A stretch of 64,000 nucleotides of DNA, taken from assembly GCA_964407665.1 (NCBI GenBank), contig CAYOWK010000020.1, positions 1 to 64,000 of the forward strand. Reading direction: 5' to 3'. Below are positions 17,719-26,559 of this stretch, piece after piece (positions within the stretch are counted from its first letter, which is position 1; each line of letters opens with the position of its first letter). The stretch is from CAYOWK01 sp964407665 (GTDB lineage Bacteria > Pseudomonadota > Alphaproteobacteria > Caulobacterales > Hyphomonadaceae). The notes under the pieces were generated by a model. That model was not told the DNA's origin and ran no database searches. It was given only the letters and a program-made list of their open reading frames with translations. The translations under genes and the position numbers were made by a program.

Positions 17719-19171
17719 ACTTTTCCCTGTAGGCCTTCACCACGCGCTGCGCGATGATGTTGAATACCAGGGTCACCATGAACAGGCTGAATCCGAGGGC
17801 GAAGGCCGACAGGGTCTTCGGGCTGTTGAATTCCGTGTCGCCGGTGAGAAGATCCACAATCTGGACGGTGATCGTGGTCACGTCCTGAAACGGGTCTGCA
17901 GTGATCTGGGCGCGCTGCCCCGCCGCCATCACCACGATCATCGTCTCGCCGATGGCGCGCGATACAGCCAGCAGGAGCGCGGCGACCACGCCCGGAAGCG
18001 CCGCCGGCATGATGACCTGCTTCACTGTCTCGGACTTGGTCGCACCAAGGGCCAGAGCGCCATCGCGCAGCGACTGGGGAGCGGCGTTTATGACGTCATC
18101 GGAGAGCGACGACACGAACGGGATGATCATGATGCCCATCACCAGTCCGGCCGCCAGCGCGCTGGTCGGTTGCGGGTCGATGATCGGCCCCTCCACCCAA
18201 GGCATGAGCGCCCGGAGGATGCCGTCAAGCCAGAGACCAAAGCTTCGGACCGCGGGCGCAACAGTGAGAAGCGCGAAGAAGCCGTAGACGACCGTCGGCA
18301 CGCCGGCGAGGATCTCGAGGATCGGCTTCAGCCAGCGCCGCATCACGGGACTGGCGTATTCGGACAGGTAGATCGCCGCGTACAGGCCGATCGGCGCAGC
18401 CACAAGCATGGCGATGAACGTGATCATCAGCGTGCCGAATACGAGAGGCACCGCGCCGAATGCGCCGGATGCGCCGACCTGATCGGGACGGATGTTGGTC
18501 TGGGCGCTCCATTTGAGACCGAAGAAGAACTCGAGCGGCGACACTTCCTGGAAGAACCGAAGCGTCTCGAAGACGAGCGACAGGATGATGCCCGCCGTGG
18601 TCGCCACGGCTACCCCGGAACAGGCGAGCAACATCAGCTTGATTGCCGCCTCGACCGCGTTACGCGCCCGCATTGTGCGGCCCAGCCGCATGGCGCCGTA
18701 GGCCAGCCCGCCGAGCGCGAGCGCGGCCGTAAGACCAACCGCAACAAGCTTAACGAGGCCGCGGCTTTCCGAGATGCTGCCGGCATAGGCCGCGACGGAC
18801 GCCGCAAGTTCGCCCGACAGGCTGGAGACCGGCAGGGAGCCGCTGGCGACCGCCCGGGCCGTATCCGCCTGAACGGCGAGTTCGAAGTCGGGCAGCGCAG
18901 CGAGTTGCGCCGGCAGGTCATCCAGAGCCAGCCGGTCGGCAATGGCATGTCCGGTCAGCGCATAAACCGCGAGCACGGTCAGGGCCGGGACCAGCGTCCA
19001 CATGGCCAGATAAAAGCCGTGGTATTTCGGGCGGGAATGCAACGATCGCGGATCGCCTGCGGCAAGCAGGACAGCCCTGCGGCGCCCCATGTAAAAGGCC
19101 GCCATTGCGGCTACCACCAGCGCGGCCAGCGCCGTCAGCGCAAGTCGAGAGTGCGCGATTTGTTCCAGCAT
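17711..19171 (-). CDS. pstC: Phosphate ABC transporter permease PstC
   Basis: A 486-residue permease. The N-terminal extension contains two to three membrane helices and a loop of about 80 residues (about 65-145), as in long alphaproteobacterial PstC proteins. The core carries FFFGLKWSAQ, the LKPILEILAGVPTVVYGFFAL motif and the cytoplasmic EAA loop SLRDGALALGATKSETVKQVIMPAALPGVVAALLLAVSRAIGETM, which contacts PstB. It lies 101 bp downstream of phoR, with a possible Pho box in that gap, and overlaps pstA by 8 bp. Confidence 0.96.
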   Translation of the reverse strand: MLEQIAHSRLALTALAALVVAAMAAFYMGRRRAVLLAAGDPRSLHSRPKYHGFYLAMWTLVPALTVLAVYALTGHAIADRLALDDLPAQLAALPDFELAVQADTARAVASGSLPVSSLSGELAASVAAYAGSISESRGLVKLVAVGLTAALALGGLAYGAMRLGRTMRARNAVEAAIKLMLLACSGVAVATTAGIILSLVFETLRFFQEVSPLEFFFGLKWSAQTNIRPDQVGASGAFGAVPLVFGTLMITFIAMLVAAPIGLYAAIYLSEYASPVMRRWLKPILEILAGVPTVVYGFFALLTVAPAVRSFGLWLDGILRALMPWVEGPIIDPQPTSALAAGLVMGIMIIPFVSSLSDDVINAAPQSLRDGALALGATKSETVKQVIMPAALPGVVAALLLAVSRAIGETMIVVMAAGQRAQITADPFQDVTTITVQIVDLLTGDTEFNSPKTLSAFALGFSLFMVTLVFNIIAQRVVKAYREKYD

Positions 19172-19218
19172 GGAAGATTGCCGCCCTCGCCCTTGCCCCC
19201 GGCTCTTAGGGGGCTGAT

Positions 19219-19236
19219 GTGACAGTGGTATGAAGT
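19219..19236 (-). promoter_or_regulatory. Candidate Pho box upstream of pstC
   Basis: On the minus strand ACTTCAT-ACCA-CTGTCAC fits the two 7-bp half sites with 4-bp spacer of a PhoB box (CTGTCAT-N4-CTGTCAT) at 4/7 and 6/7 positions. It is about 48 bp upstream of the pstC ATG. The position is right for PhoB activation, but the match is partial. Confidence 0.35.
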
Positions 19237-19272
19237 GCGGCCCGTCAAAATGTCACCCCGTAACCTCAGGCC

Positions 19273-20694
19273 TCAGGGGCCTGATTTCGCTGCGGCAGGC
19301 GCTGGAAGCGCCACGCCGAAGGCCGATCCCCGCCCAGCCTCGCTCTCCACGAGAAATTCCCCGCGGTGGCGGGCGATCACATGCTTCACGATCGCAAGAC
19401 CCAGCCCGGTCCCGGGCCTCAACCCCCTGCCCTGATCGACCCGATAGAAACGCTCTGCAAGCCGGGGAAGATGCTGCCGGTCTATGCCGGGGCCGCAATC
19501 GGTGACCCTGAGGACGGCGAACTGACCTCCAACATTCCGGGGGGCGGTAGCGATGGACATCCGGCCTGCGCCGGCCCAGCGGCGGCCCGCGCTGCTTGCG
19601 GCGGCGTCCCGGGACATCGGAGCCTCAACCTCGATTTCCACAACGTCGCCCGCTTCCGAGTACTTGATGGCGTTATCGACCAGATTCTGGGCGACCTGCG
19701 ACAACTCGTCATGAACGCCCGTGACGATCACGCCGTGGCGAGGCCCGACCACCTTGAGGGTGACATTACGCTCCCTCGCGACAGGCATCAGCGCGTCCAC
19801 GACTTCCCCGACCACGGCAGCCAGATCGGCGTCTGACGAGGGCGTCCGGTGCTCCACCAGCTCGATACGGGAAAGGGACATCAGATCGGAGATGAGCCGC
19901 TTCATGCGCTCGGCCTGCCCGTGCATGATGCCGAGAAACCGGTCACGTGCTGCGGGATCGTCACGGGCCGGTCCCCGCAATGTCTCGATGAAGCCGGACA
20001 GCGAGGTCAGCGGCGTGCGCAGCTCGTGGCTGGCGTTGGCGAGAAAGTCGACCCGCGCCATCTCGGCCCGCTTGATATCGGTGAGGTCCGTCATGGTGAG
20101 GAGTACGCCGGCGTCGTCCGGGGTGCGAACCGGGGCCGCGACGCAGGAATAGTAAAGGTCGGTCTCGTCGCGCTCGACGATCTCGAAGGTTTGCGGCGCC
20201 CCTTCCCTGCGCGCAGCTTCAACGGCGTCGAGCAGTTCCGCCCTTCGCACCACCATGGTCAGAAGCGGCTCGGAACCTACAAACCGGAAGCGCTTGCGCG
20301 CGGCGCTGTTGGCCACCTCCACCTTGCCCTGCGCGTCCACATACAGGGCCGGGTCATGCATGGCGTTGATCATGGCGGCCCGGATTGCGCGCGATGCGTC
20401 TGCCCGCACGGCGCGTTCGTTTTCGGCCGACGCCTCCCGGATCGTGCGCACGGCGTCGCTCTGGTGGTCGGCCGTGCCGGTCAGATAGACAAAAGCAAAG
20501 ATTGCGAAGGCGAGCGCCGCAATGATGGCCGCCCAGCCCGATATCTCGCCCACGACCGCAATGGCGGCGAGACCCGCAACCGCCACGACCACCAGAATCA
20601 CGAAATCGGCCAGCCGACGTTCGTGCAGGGACTTTGCGAGGTCGCCGGCGGCGTCGCGGGGGCTTGCCGCCTCGCGCGGCTGTTCCGTTTCCAT
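19273..20694 (-). CDS. phoR: Phosphate regulon sensor histidine kinase PhoR
   Basis: A 473-residue membrane kinase. Two adjacent hydrophobic segments (about 33-78) anchor it with almost no periplasmic loop. A PAS domain (about 105-205) follows, then the HisKA dimerisation helix with the phosphoacceptor His in DFLANASHELRTPLTSLSGF. The HATPase domain has an N box (VAQNLVDNAIKYSEAGD), a G1 box (VTDCGPGI) and a G2 box (GLRPGTGLGLAIVKHVIARHRG). The missing periplasmic sensor is typical of PhoR, which reads Pst/PhoU. The order phoR-pstCAB-phoU-phoB suits a co-regulated unit. No pstS is present in the window. Confidence 0.95.
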   Translation of the reverse strand: METEQPREAASPRDAAGDLAKSLHERRLADFVILVVVAVAGLAAIAVVGEISGWAAIIAALAFAIFAFVYLTGTADHQSDAVRTIREASAENERAVRADASRAIRAAMINAMHDPALYVDAQGKVEVANSAARKRFRFVGSEPLLTMVVRRAELLDAVEAARREGAPQTFEIVERDETDLYYSCVAAPVRTPDDAGVLLTMTDLTDIKRAEMARVDFLANASHELRTPLTSLSGFIETLRGPARDDPAARDRFLGIMHGQAERMKRLISDLMSLSRIELVEHRTPSSDADLAAVVGEVVDALMPVARERNVTLKVVGPRHGVIVTGVHDELSQVAQNLVDNAIKYSEAGDVVEIEVEAPMSRDAAASSAGRRWAGAGRMSIATAPRNVGGQFAVLRVTDCGPGIDRQHLPRLAERFYRVDQGRGLRPGTGLGLAIVKHVIARHRGEFLVESEAGRGSAFGVALPAPAAAKSGP

Positions 20695-20786
20695 GCCGTC
20701 TCCGAACCGAGAATCGATTGTTCAGTATCAGACATGAGCATGCACAGCTGTATGACGAACGACCGCGCCATGCCCGCACTTGCCAG

Positions 20787-20807
20787 AATTATCGACGGTC
20801 GATAATT
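20787..20807. promoter_or_regulatory. Perfect 10+1+10 palindrome in the phoR / M13 peptidase divergent spacer
   Basis: AATTATCGAC at 20787-20796 and GTCGATAATT at 20798-20807 are exact reverse complements around a single G. The site lies between the phoR start (20694) and the peptidase ATG (20887), a position expected for an operator of a dimeric regulator. It is A+T-rich in a G+C-rich setting. The cognate regulator is unknown. Confidence 0.6.
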
Positions 20808-20886
20808 GTACTGCACGTTTCGGCCGCCATACTACAGCGCCGTGGCTCAATCTTCCGGATTGTCCCGATTTCGCGAAGGATCGCAC

Positions 20887-22932
20887 ATGAGATTCGCCCT
20901 CCTGCTGGCCGTTTCGGCCACAGCCCTGCTCACCGCCTGCGGCAAGACAGAAACGGTGGAAGCCCCTCCGGCGCCGCCGAAAGCCGTGCTGGGCACATTC
21001 GGCATCGACACCACCGCAATGGACACTTCGGTCAAGCCGGGTGACGATTTCTATCGCTACGTCAACGGTACATGGCTGGCCAACACCCAGATTCCGCCTG
21101 ACAAATCCCGCTTCGGCGCCTTTGACCTCCTGCGCGACAAATCCGAAACCGACGTGCGCGCGGTCATCGAGGAGCTGAAGGCCGCCTCGCCCGCCGCGGG
21201 CTCGGTTCAGCAGAAGGTCGTCGACCTCTACGAATCCTGGATGGATGAAGCCGCGCTGGAAGCACGCGGAATCGAACCGCTGAAACCGTATCTCGACCAG
21301 ATCGCCGCCGTCTCCAGCAAGGCTGACCTGGTGAAGCTGATGGGCCAGCCCGACTTTGCCTCGCCGGCTGCGGTCTACGTCTTCCCGGACCCGGCTGATC
21401 CGACCCGCTATACCGTGGGCGTCACCCAGGCTGGCACCGGCATGCCGGTACGAGATTACTATCTGAGCCCCGGCGAGAAATTCGACGCCTACCGCGCGGC
21501 CTACAAGACCTACGTCACAAAGATCCTGGAACTGACGGGCGACGCCAACCCCGCCGCCAGCGCCGAGGCGGTCATCGCCCTTGAGACGAAGCTGGCTACG
21601 GCGCACTGGTCGCCCGAACAGCAGCGCGATGTGCAGGCGACAAACAATCCGGTGGACCGCGCCGGCCTGAAGAAAATGATCCCGGCGATGGACTGGGACG
21701 CCTACCTCGCCTCTGCCGGTCTCCCGGACCAGCAGGCGTTCGTGGTCAACGAGGTTTCCGCCCTGCGTGACAGCGCGAAACTCCTCGACACCGTTCCGGT
21801 CGACGCCTGGAAGAAGTACCTCGCTTTCCATATCGCTGACGGCTACTCGACCAACCTGCCCAAGGCTTTCGACGACGCGAACTTCGAGTTCTACTCCAAG
21901 ACCCTGCGCGGCATCGAACAGAAGCGCGATCGCTGGAAGCGCGGCGTACAGCTGCTCGACGGCCTGATCGGCGAGGGCGTGGGCGAGGTGTATGTCGCCA
22001 AGTTCTTCCCGCCAGACAGCAAGGCCAAGATGGACGTGCTGGTCGAGAACCTGCGTTCCGCCATGGGTGAACGCCTGAAGACGCTGGCCTGGATGGACGA
22101 CGCTACGCGGACCGAAGCAGCGAAAAAGCTGGCCTCGTTCGACCCGCGGGTCGGCTACCCGTCCAAGTGGCGCGACTACTCCGCTCTCGCCATCGAGCCA
22201 GGCAAGCTGTTCGAAAACGTCCGCGCCGCGCGCATGTTCGAGTGGAACCGCCAGATCCAGCAGCTGAAGGGGCCGGTTGACCGTGAAGAATGGGGCATGA
22301 ACCCGCAGACGGTGAACGCCTACTACAACCCGCTGATGAACCAGATCACATTCCCGGCCGGCATTCTGCAGCCGCCTTTCTTTGACCCGAACGCCGACCC
22401 GGCGGTCAACTACGGCGCTATCGGCGCTGTGATCGGCCACGAGATGGGCCATGGCTTCGACGACCAGGGCCGCGAGTTCGACGAGGCCGGCAAGATCCGG
22501 AACTGGTGGACGCCGGAAACGAACGAGAAATTCCTGGTTCAGACGAAGAAGTTCGCCGCCCAGTACGATGCCTTCTGCCCGCTGGAGGGCGTGTGCGTGA
22601 ACGGCGACTTCACGATGGGCGAGAACATCGGCGATCTCGGCGGCCTTGAGATGGCCTACACGGCCTACAAGCTGTCGCTGAATGGTCAGGAAGCTCCCGT
22701 GATCGACGGCTTCACGGGCGACCAGCGCTTCTTCATGGCGCACGCCCAAGTCTGGCGGGCGATGCAGCGCGATGACGCCCTGCGCAACCAGGTGCTGACC
22801 GACCCGCATGCTCCGGCGGCGGCGCGCGGCTCCATTCCCGAGCGGAACATGGAAGCCTGGTACGCGGCGTTTAACGTCCAACCTACGGACAAGGCCTATC
22901 TGGCCCCGGAAGAGCGGGTGAACATCTGGTAG
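20887..22932 (+). CDS. M13 family zinc metallopeptidase (PepO/neprilysin-like) lipoprotein
   Basis: A 681-residue endopeptidase. The start ATG at 20887 follows a GAAGGA ribosome binding site and gives a lipoprotein signal (RFALLLAVSATALLTAC). The mature protein begins the M13 fold with TSVKPGDDFYRYVNGTWL. The zinc site is HEMGH at residues 518-522, with the third ligand in ENIGD at 579-583. NAYYNPLMNQITFPAGILQPPF upstream is the substrate-binding NAY-type motif. It probably cleaves peptides at the envelope. A longer frame from 20806 is rejected because it buries the signal peptide. Confidence 0.95.
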   Translation: MRFALLLAVSATALLTACGKTETVEAPPAPPKAVLGTFGIDTTAMDTSVKPGDDFYRYVNGTWLANTQIPPDKSRFGAFDLLRDKSETDVRAVIEELKAASPAAGSVQQKVVDLYESWMDEAALEARGIEPLKPYLDQIAAVSSKADLVKLMGQPDFASPAAVYVFPDPADPTRYTVGVTQAGTGMPVRDYYLSPGEKFDAYRAAYKTYVTKILELTGDANPAASAEAVIALETKLATAHWSPEQQRDVQATNNPVDRAGLKKMIPAMDWDAYLASAGLPDQQAFVVNEVSALRDSAKLLDTVPVDAWKKYLAFHIADGYSTNLPKAFDDANFEFYSKTLRGIEQKRDRWKRGVQLLDGLIGEGVGEVYVAKFFPPDSKAKMDVLVENLRSAMGERLKTLAWMDDATRTEAAKKLASFDPRVGYPSKWRDYSALAIEPGKLFENVRAARMFEWNRQIQQLKGPVDREEWGMNPQTVNAYYNPLMNQITFPAGILQPPFFDPNADPAVNYGAIGAVIGHEMGHGFDDQGREFDEAGKIRNWWTPETNEKFLVQTKKFAAQYDAFCPLEGVCVNGDFTMGENIGDLGGLEMAYTAYKLSLNGQEAPVIDGFTGDQRFFMAHAQVWRAMQRDDALRNQVLTDPHAPAAARGSIPERNMEAWYAAFNVQPTDKAYLAPEERVNIW

Positions 22933-22954
22933 GCTGAAAGCCAACCGAGCCATG

Positions 22955-22990
22955 AACGGCCCGCCCGCATCCCAGCTGGCGGGCCGTTTT
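22955..22990 (+). terminator. Rho-independent terminator of the M13 peptidase gene
   Basis: AACGGCCCGCC at 22955-22965 pairs with GGCGGGCCGTT at 22978-22988 (11 bp), followed by TTTTC. It starts 22 bp after the peptidase stop. Confidence 0.85.
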
Positions 22991-23033
22991 CATTTGAGCG
23001 CCGGCGGCCCCGTGCCGCGCCGCCCAACCCCCA

Positions 23034-23118
23034 GGCGCGGCTTCGCCGCGCCGCCCCAACCTTCCCGGCGCGGCTTCGCCGCGCCGCCCCGACCTTCCCG
23101 GCGCGGCTTCGCCGCGCC
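23034..23118. repeat. Three tandem 33-bp palindromic repeats
   Basis: GGCGCGGCTTCGCCGCGCC, an 8-bp stem around a TTC loop, occurs at 23034-23052, 23067-23085 and 23100-23118. The period is exactly 33 bp, with near-identical 14-bp spacers (CGCCCCAACCTTCC type). The array lies in the 260-bp spacer between the M13 peptidase terminator and the NDUFA9-like gene. It has the look of a REP-type extragenic palindrome. Confidence 0.85.
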
Positions 23119-23192
23119 GCATGGACTTCCTTCAGGAATTTTGGTCTATCCCCGGGGGTAACCAGCCTTCCTGACCAGCACACCGAGGGTCC

Positions 23193-24182
23193 ATGACCGG
23201 CAAGATCGTAACCGTTTTCGGCGGATCCGGCTTTCTGGGGCGGCGCGTCGTTCGCTCGCTCTGCAAGCGGGGCTGGCGCGTTCGCGTCGCCATGCGGCGT
23301 CCGCACCTGGGCGTCGACCTCAAGGTGTCCGGCGATGTTGGCCAGGTCCAGCTGGTCCAGGCCAACGTGCGCAACCGGGCCTCGATCGCCCGCGCCCTCG
23401 ACGGCGCCAGCGCCGTCGTGAACCTGGTCGGCATCCTCTATGAGAGCGGGGCGCAGACGTTCCAGGGCACTCAGGCCCAGGGGGCGAAGAATATCGCAGA
23501 ACTCGCCGCGGCCGCAGGTATCGATGCCTTTGTGCAGGTTTCCGCCATTGGCGCGGACGCCGCCTCGCCATCGGTCTACGGGCGCACCAAGGCGGCCGCT
23601 GAACAGGACGTGCTCGCCGCCATCCCGTCCGCGACCATCATCCGCCCGTCGGTCCTGTTCGGGCCCGAGGACGGTTTCCTGACCCGATTCGCTGAACTGG
23701 CGAGGCTGTCGCCCGTGCTGCCGCTGATCGGCGGCGCCACGAAGTTCCAGCCCGTCTATGTCGGCGACGTCGCCAACGCCGTCGCCGGCGCCCTTGAGCG
23801 TCCCGATGCTCGGGGCCGCACCTATGAACTCGGCGGGCCGCGCGTCTACACGATGACCGAGCTGCTCAAGTACATCCTGAAGGAAATCGATCGTCCGCGC
23901 CTGCTGCTGCCGATCCCGCAATTCTTTGCCGCCCCGCTGGGCTATACGATCGGCGCGCTGTCGCGCCTGAACCCGTTCTTCGGCCCCCTGTTGACCGGCG
24001 ATCAGGTCCAGCTGCTGGGGATCGACAATGTGCCGGCCTCGGGAACGCCGGGACTGGCTGCGCTCGGGGTCACCTCGCCTGAAACGATCGAGTCGATCGC
24101 GCCCACCTATCTCTGGCGCCACCGTTCGTATGGCCAGTTCCACGAGCCCAGCGTCGACGACGTCTCGCGCGCCGACGCCTGA
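23193..24182 (+). CDS. Complex I NDUFA9-like NAD(P)-binding protein
   Basis: A 329-residue extended short-chain dehydrogenase-like protein. The N-terminal Rossmann motif VFGGSGFLGRRVVRSL (residues about 7-22) is followed by NLVGILYESGAQTF and the SAIGADAASPSVYGRTKAAAE segment, where the catalytic Tyr-x3-Lys pattern appears as YGRTK. These features match the NDUFA9 family, bacterial relatives of the complex I assembly/accessory subunit, which are usually encoded away from nuo genes. An enzymatic role is not proven. The ATG is used as given. A possible role in ubiquinone or respiratory function is family-level inference. Confidence 0.9.
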   Translation: MTGKIVTVFGGSGFLGRRVVRSLCKRGWRVRVAMRRPHLGVDLKVSGDVGQVQLVQANVRNRASIARALDGASAVVNLVGILYESGAQTFQGTQAQGAKNIAELAAAAGIDAFVQVSAIGADAASPSVYGRTKAAAEQDVLAAIPSATIIRPSVLFGPEDGFLTRFAELARLSPVLPLIGGATKFQPVYVGDVANAVAGALERPDARGRTYELGGPRVYTMTELLKYILKEIDRPRLLLPIPQFFAAPLGYTIGALSRLNPFFGPLLTGDQVQLLGIDNVPASGTPGLAALGVTSPETIESIAPTYLWRHRSYGQFHEPSVDDVSRADA

Positions 24183-24447
24183 CATCAGGCGTCATGCTCG
24201 GGCTGGATGCGACGGGGCAAATTCCGTTGGCGTCAACCATTCCGCACGTTTGTCAGGCGCCCGCCGTTGAGGCGCCTGAGACAAGGCGCCTCAGATAGAG
24301 GCGCGTGGCGCCAGCCTGTGAAGCGTCGTACGGCAAGTTACACCGGAGCAGGCCTGGTCTTGGCCGGCAGCCGTTGACCCGCCAGTGGCCGGGCGCAGGG
24401 TGCCGTCGTCGCGCGTACCGATTCCGACCCTCCGGAGGCCCTGCCCT

Positions 24448-25650
24448 ATGAAACACCCGTCCATTATCGAAGAAACGCCCGGCCGCGAGCCCGCAGCCGG
24501 CGAGCCGGTTGCAACCCGCCGCGCCTGGCTCAAGGGCCTTGGCATGGCCAGCGTCGGCGCCGCCGCCCTTGCCGCCGGTTGCTCGAAGAGCCCCGCCGCC
24601 GCCGCGCCGGCCGCTGCGCCCGCCGTTCCGGAAGTCGACAAGTCGGTCGCCATCATGGGCGCCAACGAAAGCCCGTTCGGTCCGTCGAAAAAGGCCGTCG
24701 AAGCCATGATCGCCAAGGCCGCCCTGACGGCGCGCTACGCCGACCCGCTGGGTGAAGAGCTGAAAGCCCAGATCGCCGCCATCGAAGGCGTAGACGCCCA
24801 GCAGATCTTCATCGCCAACGGCTCCAGCCCGATCCTCGCCGCGTTCGGCGAAATGGTCGCCGCCAAGGGCAAGGGACAACTGGTGACGTCTGTCGCCACC
24901 TACGAGGGCGTTCCCCGCTCCGTCGCCGAGTACGGCGGCGAGATCATCATGACGCCGCTGTCGGCCACATACGGCGTCGACCTCGATGCCATGCTGGCCA
25001 AGGTGTCGTCCAAGACGACCGCCACCTATGTCTGCAACCCCAACAACCCGACCGGCAACATGGTCGATGCCGCGAAGCTCCGCGCCTTCGCCATCGAGGC
25101 GTCCAAGACCGCGCCCTGCTTCATCGACGAGGCCTATCTCGATCTCGCCGACGACTACGACGGCAACGTCATGACCAGCCTGGTCCGTGAAGGCCACAAT
25201 GTCGTGATCTGCCGCACCTTCTCGAAGATCTACGGCATGGCCGGTCAGCGCCTTGGCTATGGCATCGCGGCTCCTGAACTTGCGAAGAAGATGGCGATGG
25301 CGACCCGCATGGGCGGCGTGAACCACCTCGGCATCGTGGCCGGCATGGCCAGCCTTGCGGACAAGGAATTCATCCCGGCGATGAAACCGAAGTTCAAGGC
25401 TGGCCGCGAGCGTCTGCACGCTCTGGCGACGACGTTCGGCCGCCCCGTGGCCTCGAACCCGCAAGCCAGCTTCATCTTCTTCGACACCGGCATGGACTCG
25501 AAGGTCTTCGCAGAGAAGATGGCCGCCGAGGGCGTTCGCGTCGTTGGCCGCGCCTGGCCGGGCTACGAGACCTGGACGCGCATCTCGGTTGGCGACGACT
25601 GGGAAATCGAGCGCTGCGAGGCAGCCATAAAGAAAGTTCTGGCTGTCTGA
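24448..25650 (+). CDS. Tat-exported class I/II PLP-dependent aminotransferase, probable lipoprotein
   Basis: A 400-residue protein. The ATG at 24448 follows GGAGG. The leader has a twin-arginine motif (TRRAWLKGLG, residues 23-32), a hydrophobic stretch and a lipobox-like LAAGC ending at Cys45. The mature domain is a histidinol-phosphate-aminotransferase-like fold. It shows VSYVCNPNNPTG-type substrate loop residues (VCNPNNPTGN), CFIDEAYLDL with the cofactor Asp, and RTFSKIYGMAGQRLGY with the Schiff-base Lys. Folding with PLP before export would explain Tat use. The substrate is unknown; cytosolic histidine biosynthesis is unlikely given the leader. Confidence 0.9.
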   Translation: MKHPSIIEETPGREPAAGEPVATRRAWLKGLGMASVGAAALAAGCSKSPAAAAPAAAPAVPEVDKSVAIMGANESPFGPSKKAVEAMIAKAALTARYADPLGEELKAQIAAIEGVDAQQIFIANGSSPILAAFGEMVAAKGKGQLVTSVATYEGVPRSVAEYGGEIIMTPLSATYGVDLDAMLAKVSSKTTATYVCNPNNPTGNMVDAAKLRAFAIEASKTAPCFIDEAYLDLADDYDGNVMTSLVREGHNVVICRTFSKIYGMAGQRLGYGIAAPELAKKMAMATRMGGVNHLGIVAGMASLADKEFIPAMKPKFKAGRERLHALATTFGRPVASNPQASFIFFDTGMDSKVFAEKMAAEGVRVVGRAWPGYETWTRISVGDDWEIERCEAAIKKVLAV

Positions 25651-25674
25651 TCCGGTCATCCGGGCAAATGATTG

Positions 25675-25703
25675 CGGGCCGCCCCATCGGGCGGCCCGTT
25701 TTC
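25675..25703 (+). terminator. Rho-independent terminator of the aminotransferase gene
   Basis: CGGGCCGCCC at 25675-25684 pairs with GGGCGGCCCG at 25689-25698 (10 bp, 4-nt loop), followed by TTTTC. It begins 24 bp after the stop codon. Confidence 0.88.
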
Positions 25704-25880
25704 GTTTCAGCCAGAAGGCCGGAGCGACCGGCTGTCGCGCGACGGAGTGGACCCGCTAGCCGCGTTAGAGACGAGAAGGCGCGGCAAACGCGCCCCGGCG
25801 CCGGCATTGCCGCTTCCGGACAATTGTATATCAACGCTCGGAAGCCCGCGAAGTCGGGTTTCCGGAGCGGAGGAAACGAG

Positions 25881-26381
25881 ATGCAGCGATTTGTGGGCGC
25901 TCTGGCGCTGGCGATCACGCTTGGCGCATGCGGCGAGGCGAGCAACACGCCTGCTCCAGCGACCGGACCATCAGCAACAACTTCCAGCGTCGTGGCCGCC
26001 GAGGATTTCCGCACGCAACTGCCGATGAAAGAGCTGATGGGGCACGTCATCGACAGCGCCGCCGACGGGATCTGGCTCCATCAGGGCTGGACGGTGACGG
26101 AAGAAGGCGAAACCGACCTGTTCCCGAAAACGGACGAAGAGTGGCTGGCGACCGAAAACGCTGCTCTGACGCTCGCCGAGGCATCGAACCTGCTCCTGCT
26201 GCCGAACCGCCCGCAGGATGACGACCGGGCGTGGATCGATTTTGCCCATGGCCTGAACGCGGCGGCGATGAAGGCGCACGACGCCGCCGAGGCGCGTGAC
26301 GAACAGGCCTTCTTCGACGCGGGGGGCGACATCTTTGTCGTCTGCCGCGACTGCCACCAGCGCTATATCATCGGGGAATAG
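25881..26381 (+). CDS. Cytochrome c'-like monohaem lipoprotein
   Basis: A 166-residue protein. GGAGG sits 9 bp before the ATG at 25881, which opens a lipoprotein signal (QRFVGALALAITLGAC, acceptor Cys17). The mature part is helical and ends with FVVCRDCHQRYIIGE, placing the CxxCH haem site at residues 155-159, close to the C-terminus as in four-helix cytochrome c' proteins. ELMGHVIDSAADGIW near the start of the mature chain would be the first helix. It is probably an outer-periplasm electron or gas-binding haem protein. It precedes the two paired membrane proteins and may form an operon with them. Confidence 0.82.
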   Translation: MQRFVGALALAITLGACGEASNTPAPATGPSATTSSVVAAEDFRTQLPMKELMGHVIDSAADGIWLHQGWTVTEEGETDLFPKTDEEWLATENAALTLAEASNLLLLPNRPQDDDRAWIDFAHGLNAAAMKAHDAAEARDEQAFFDAGGDIFVVCRDCHQRYIIGE

Positions 26382-26559
26382 CCGGCTCGGCTGGCGCTCC
26401 CTCAACGGATGAGTCTGGCTGAAGGGACAAGCCAGGAGGCGCAGAAGTTCGGGGGGTTTGCGCTGGCGCAAATCGTCCGGGAATACCGAACTGAAATATC
26501 TCGGAACAAGCGTCCCAAGGTCAGCTGGCCGGGTCGCAATCGAGGGGAGGGCCTACTTT

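Noticed and set aside
20741..20758. Second Pho-box-like sequence upstream of phoR
   Set aside because: Half sites TCGTCAT and CTGTGCA match the consensus at only 5/7 and 4/7, close to chance.
20728..22953. 741-residue open frame antisense to the M13 peptidase
   Set aside because: It mirrors a gene with complete catalytic motifs and shows none of its own.
23034..23118. Possible CRISPR array
   Set aside because: Only three units, the spacers are almost identical and only 14 bp long, and no cas genes are near.
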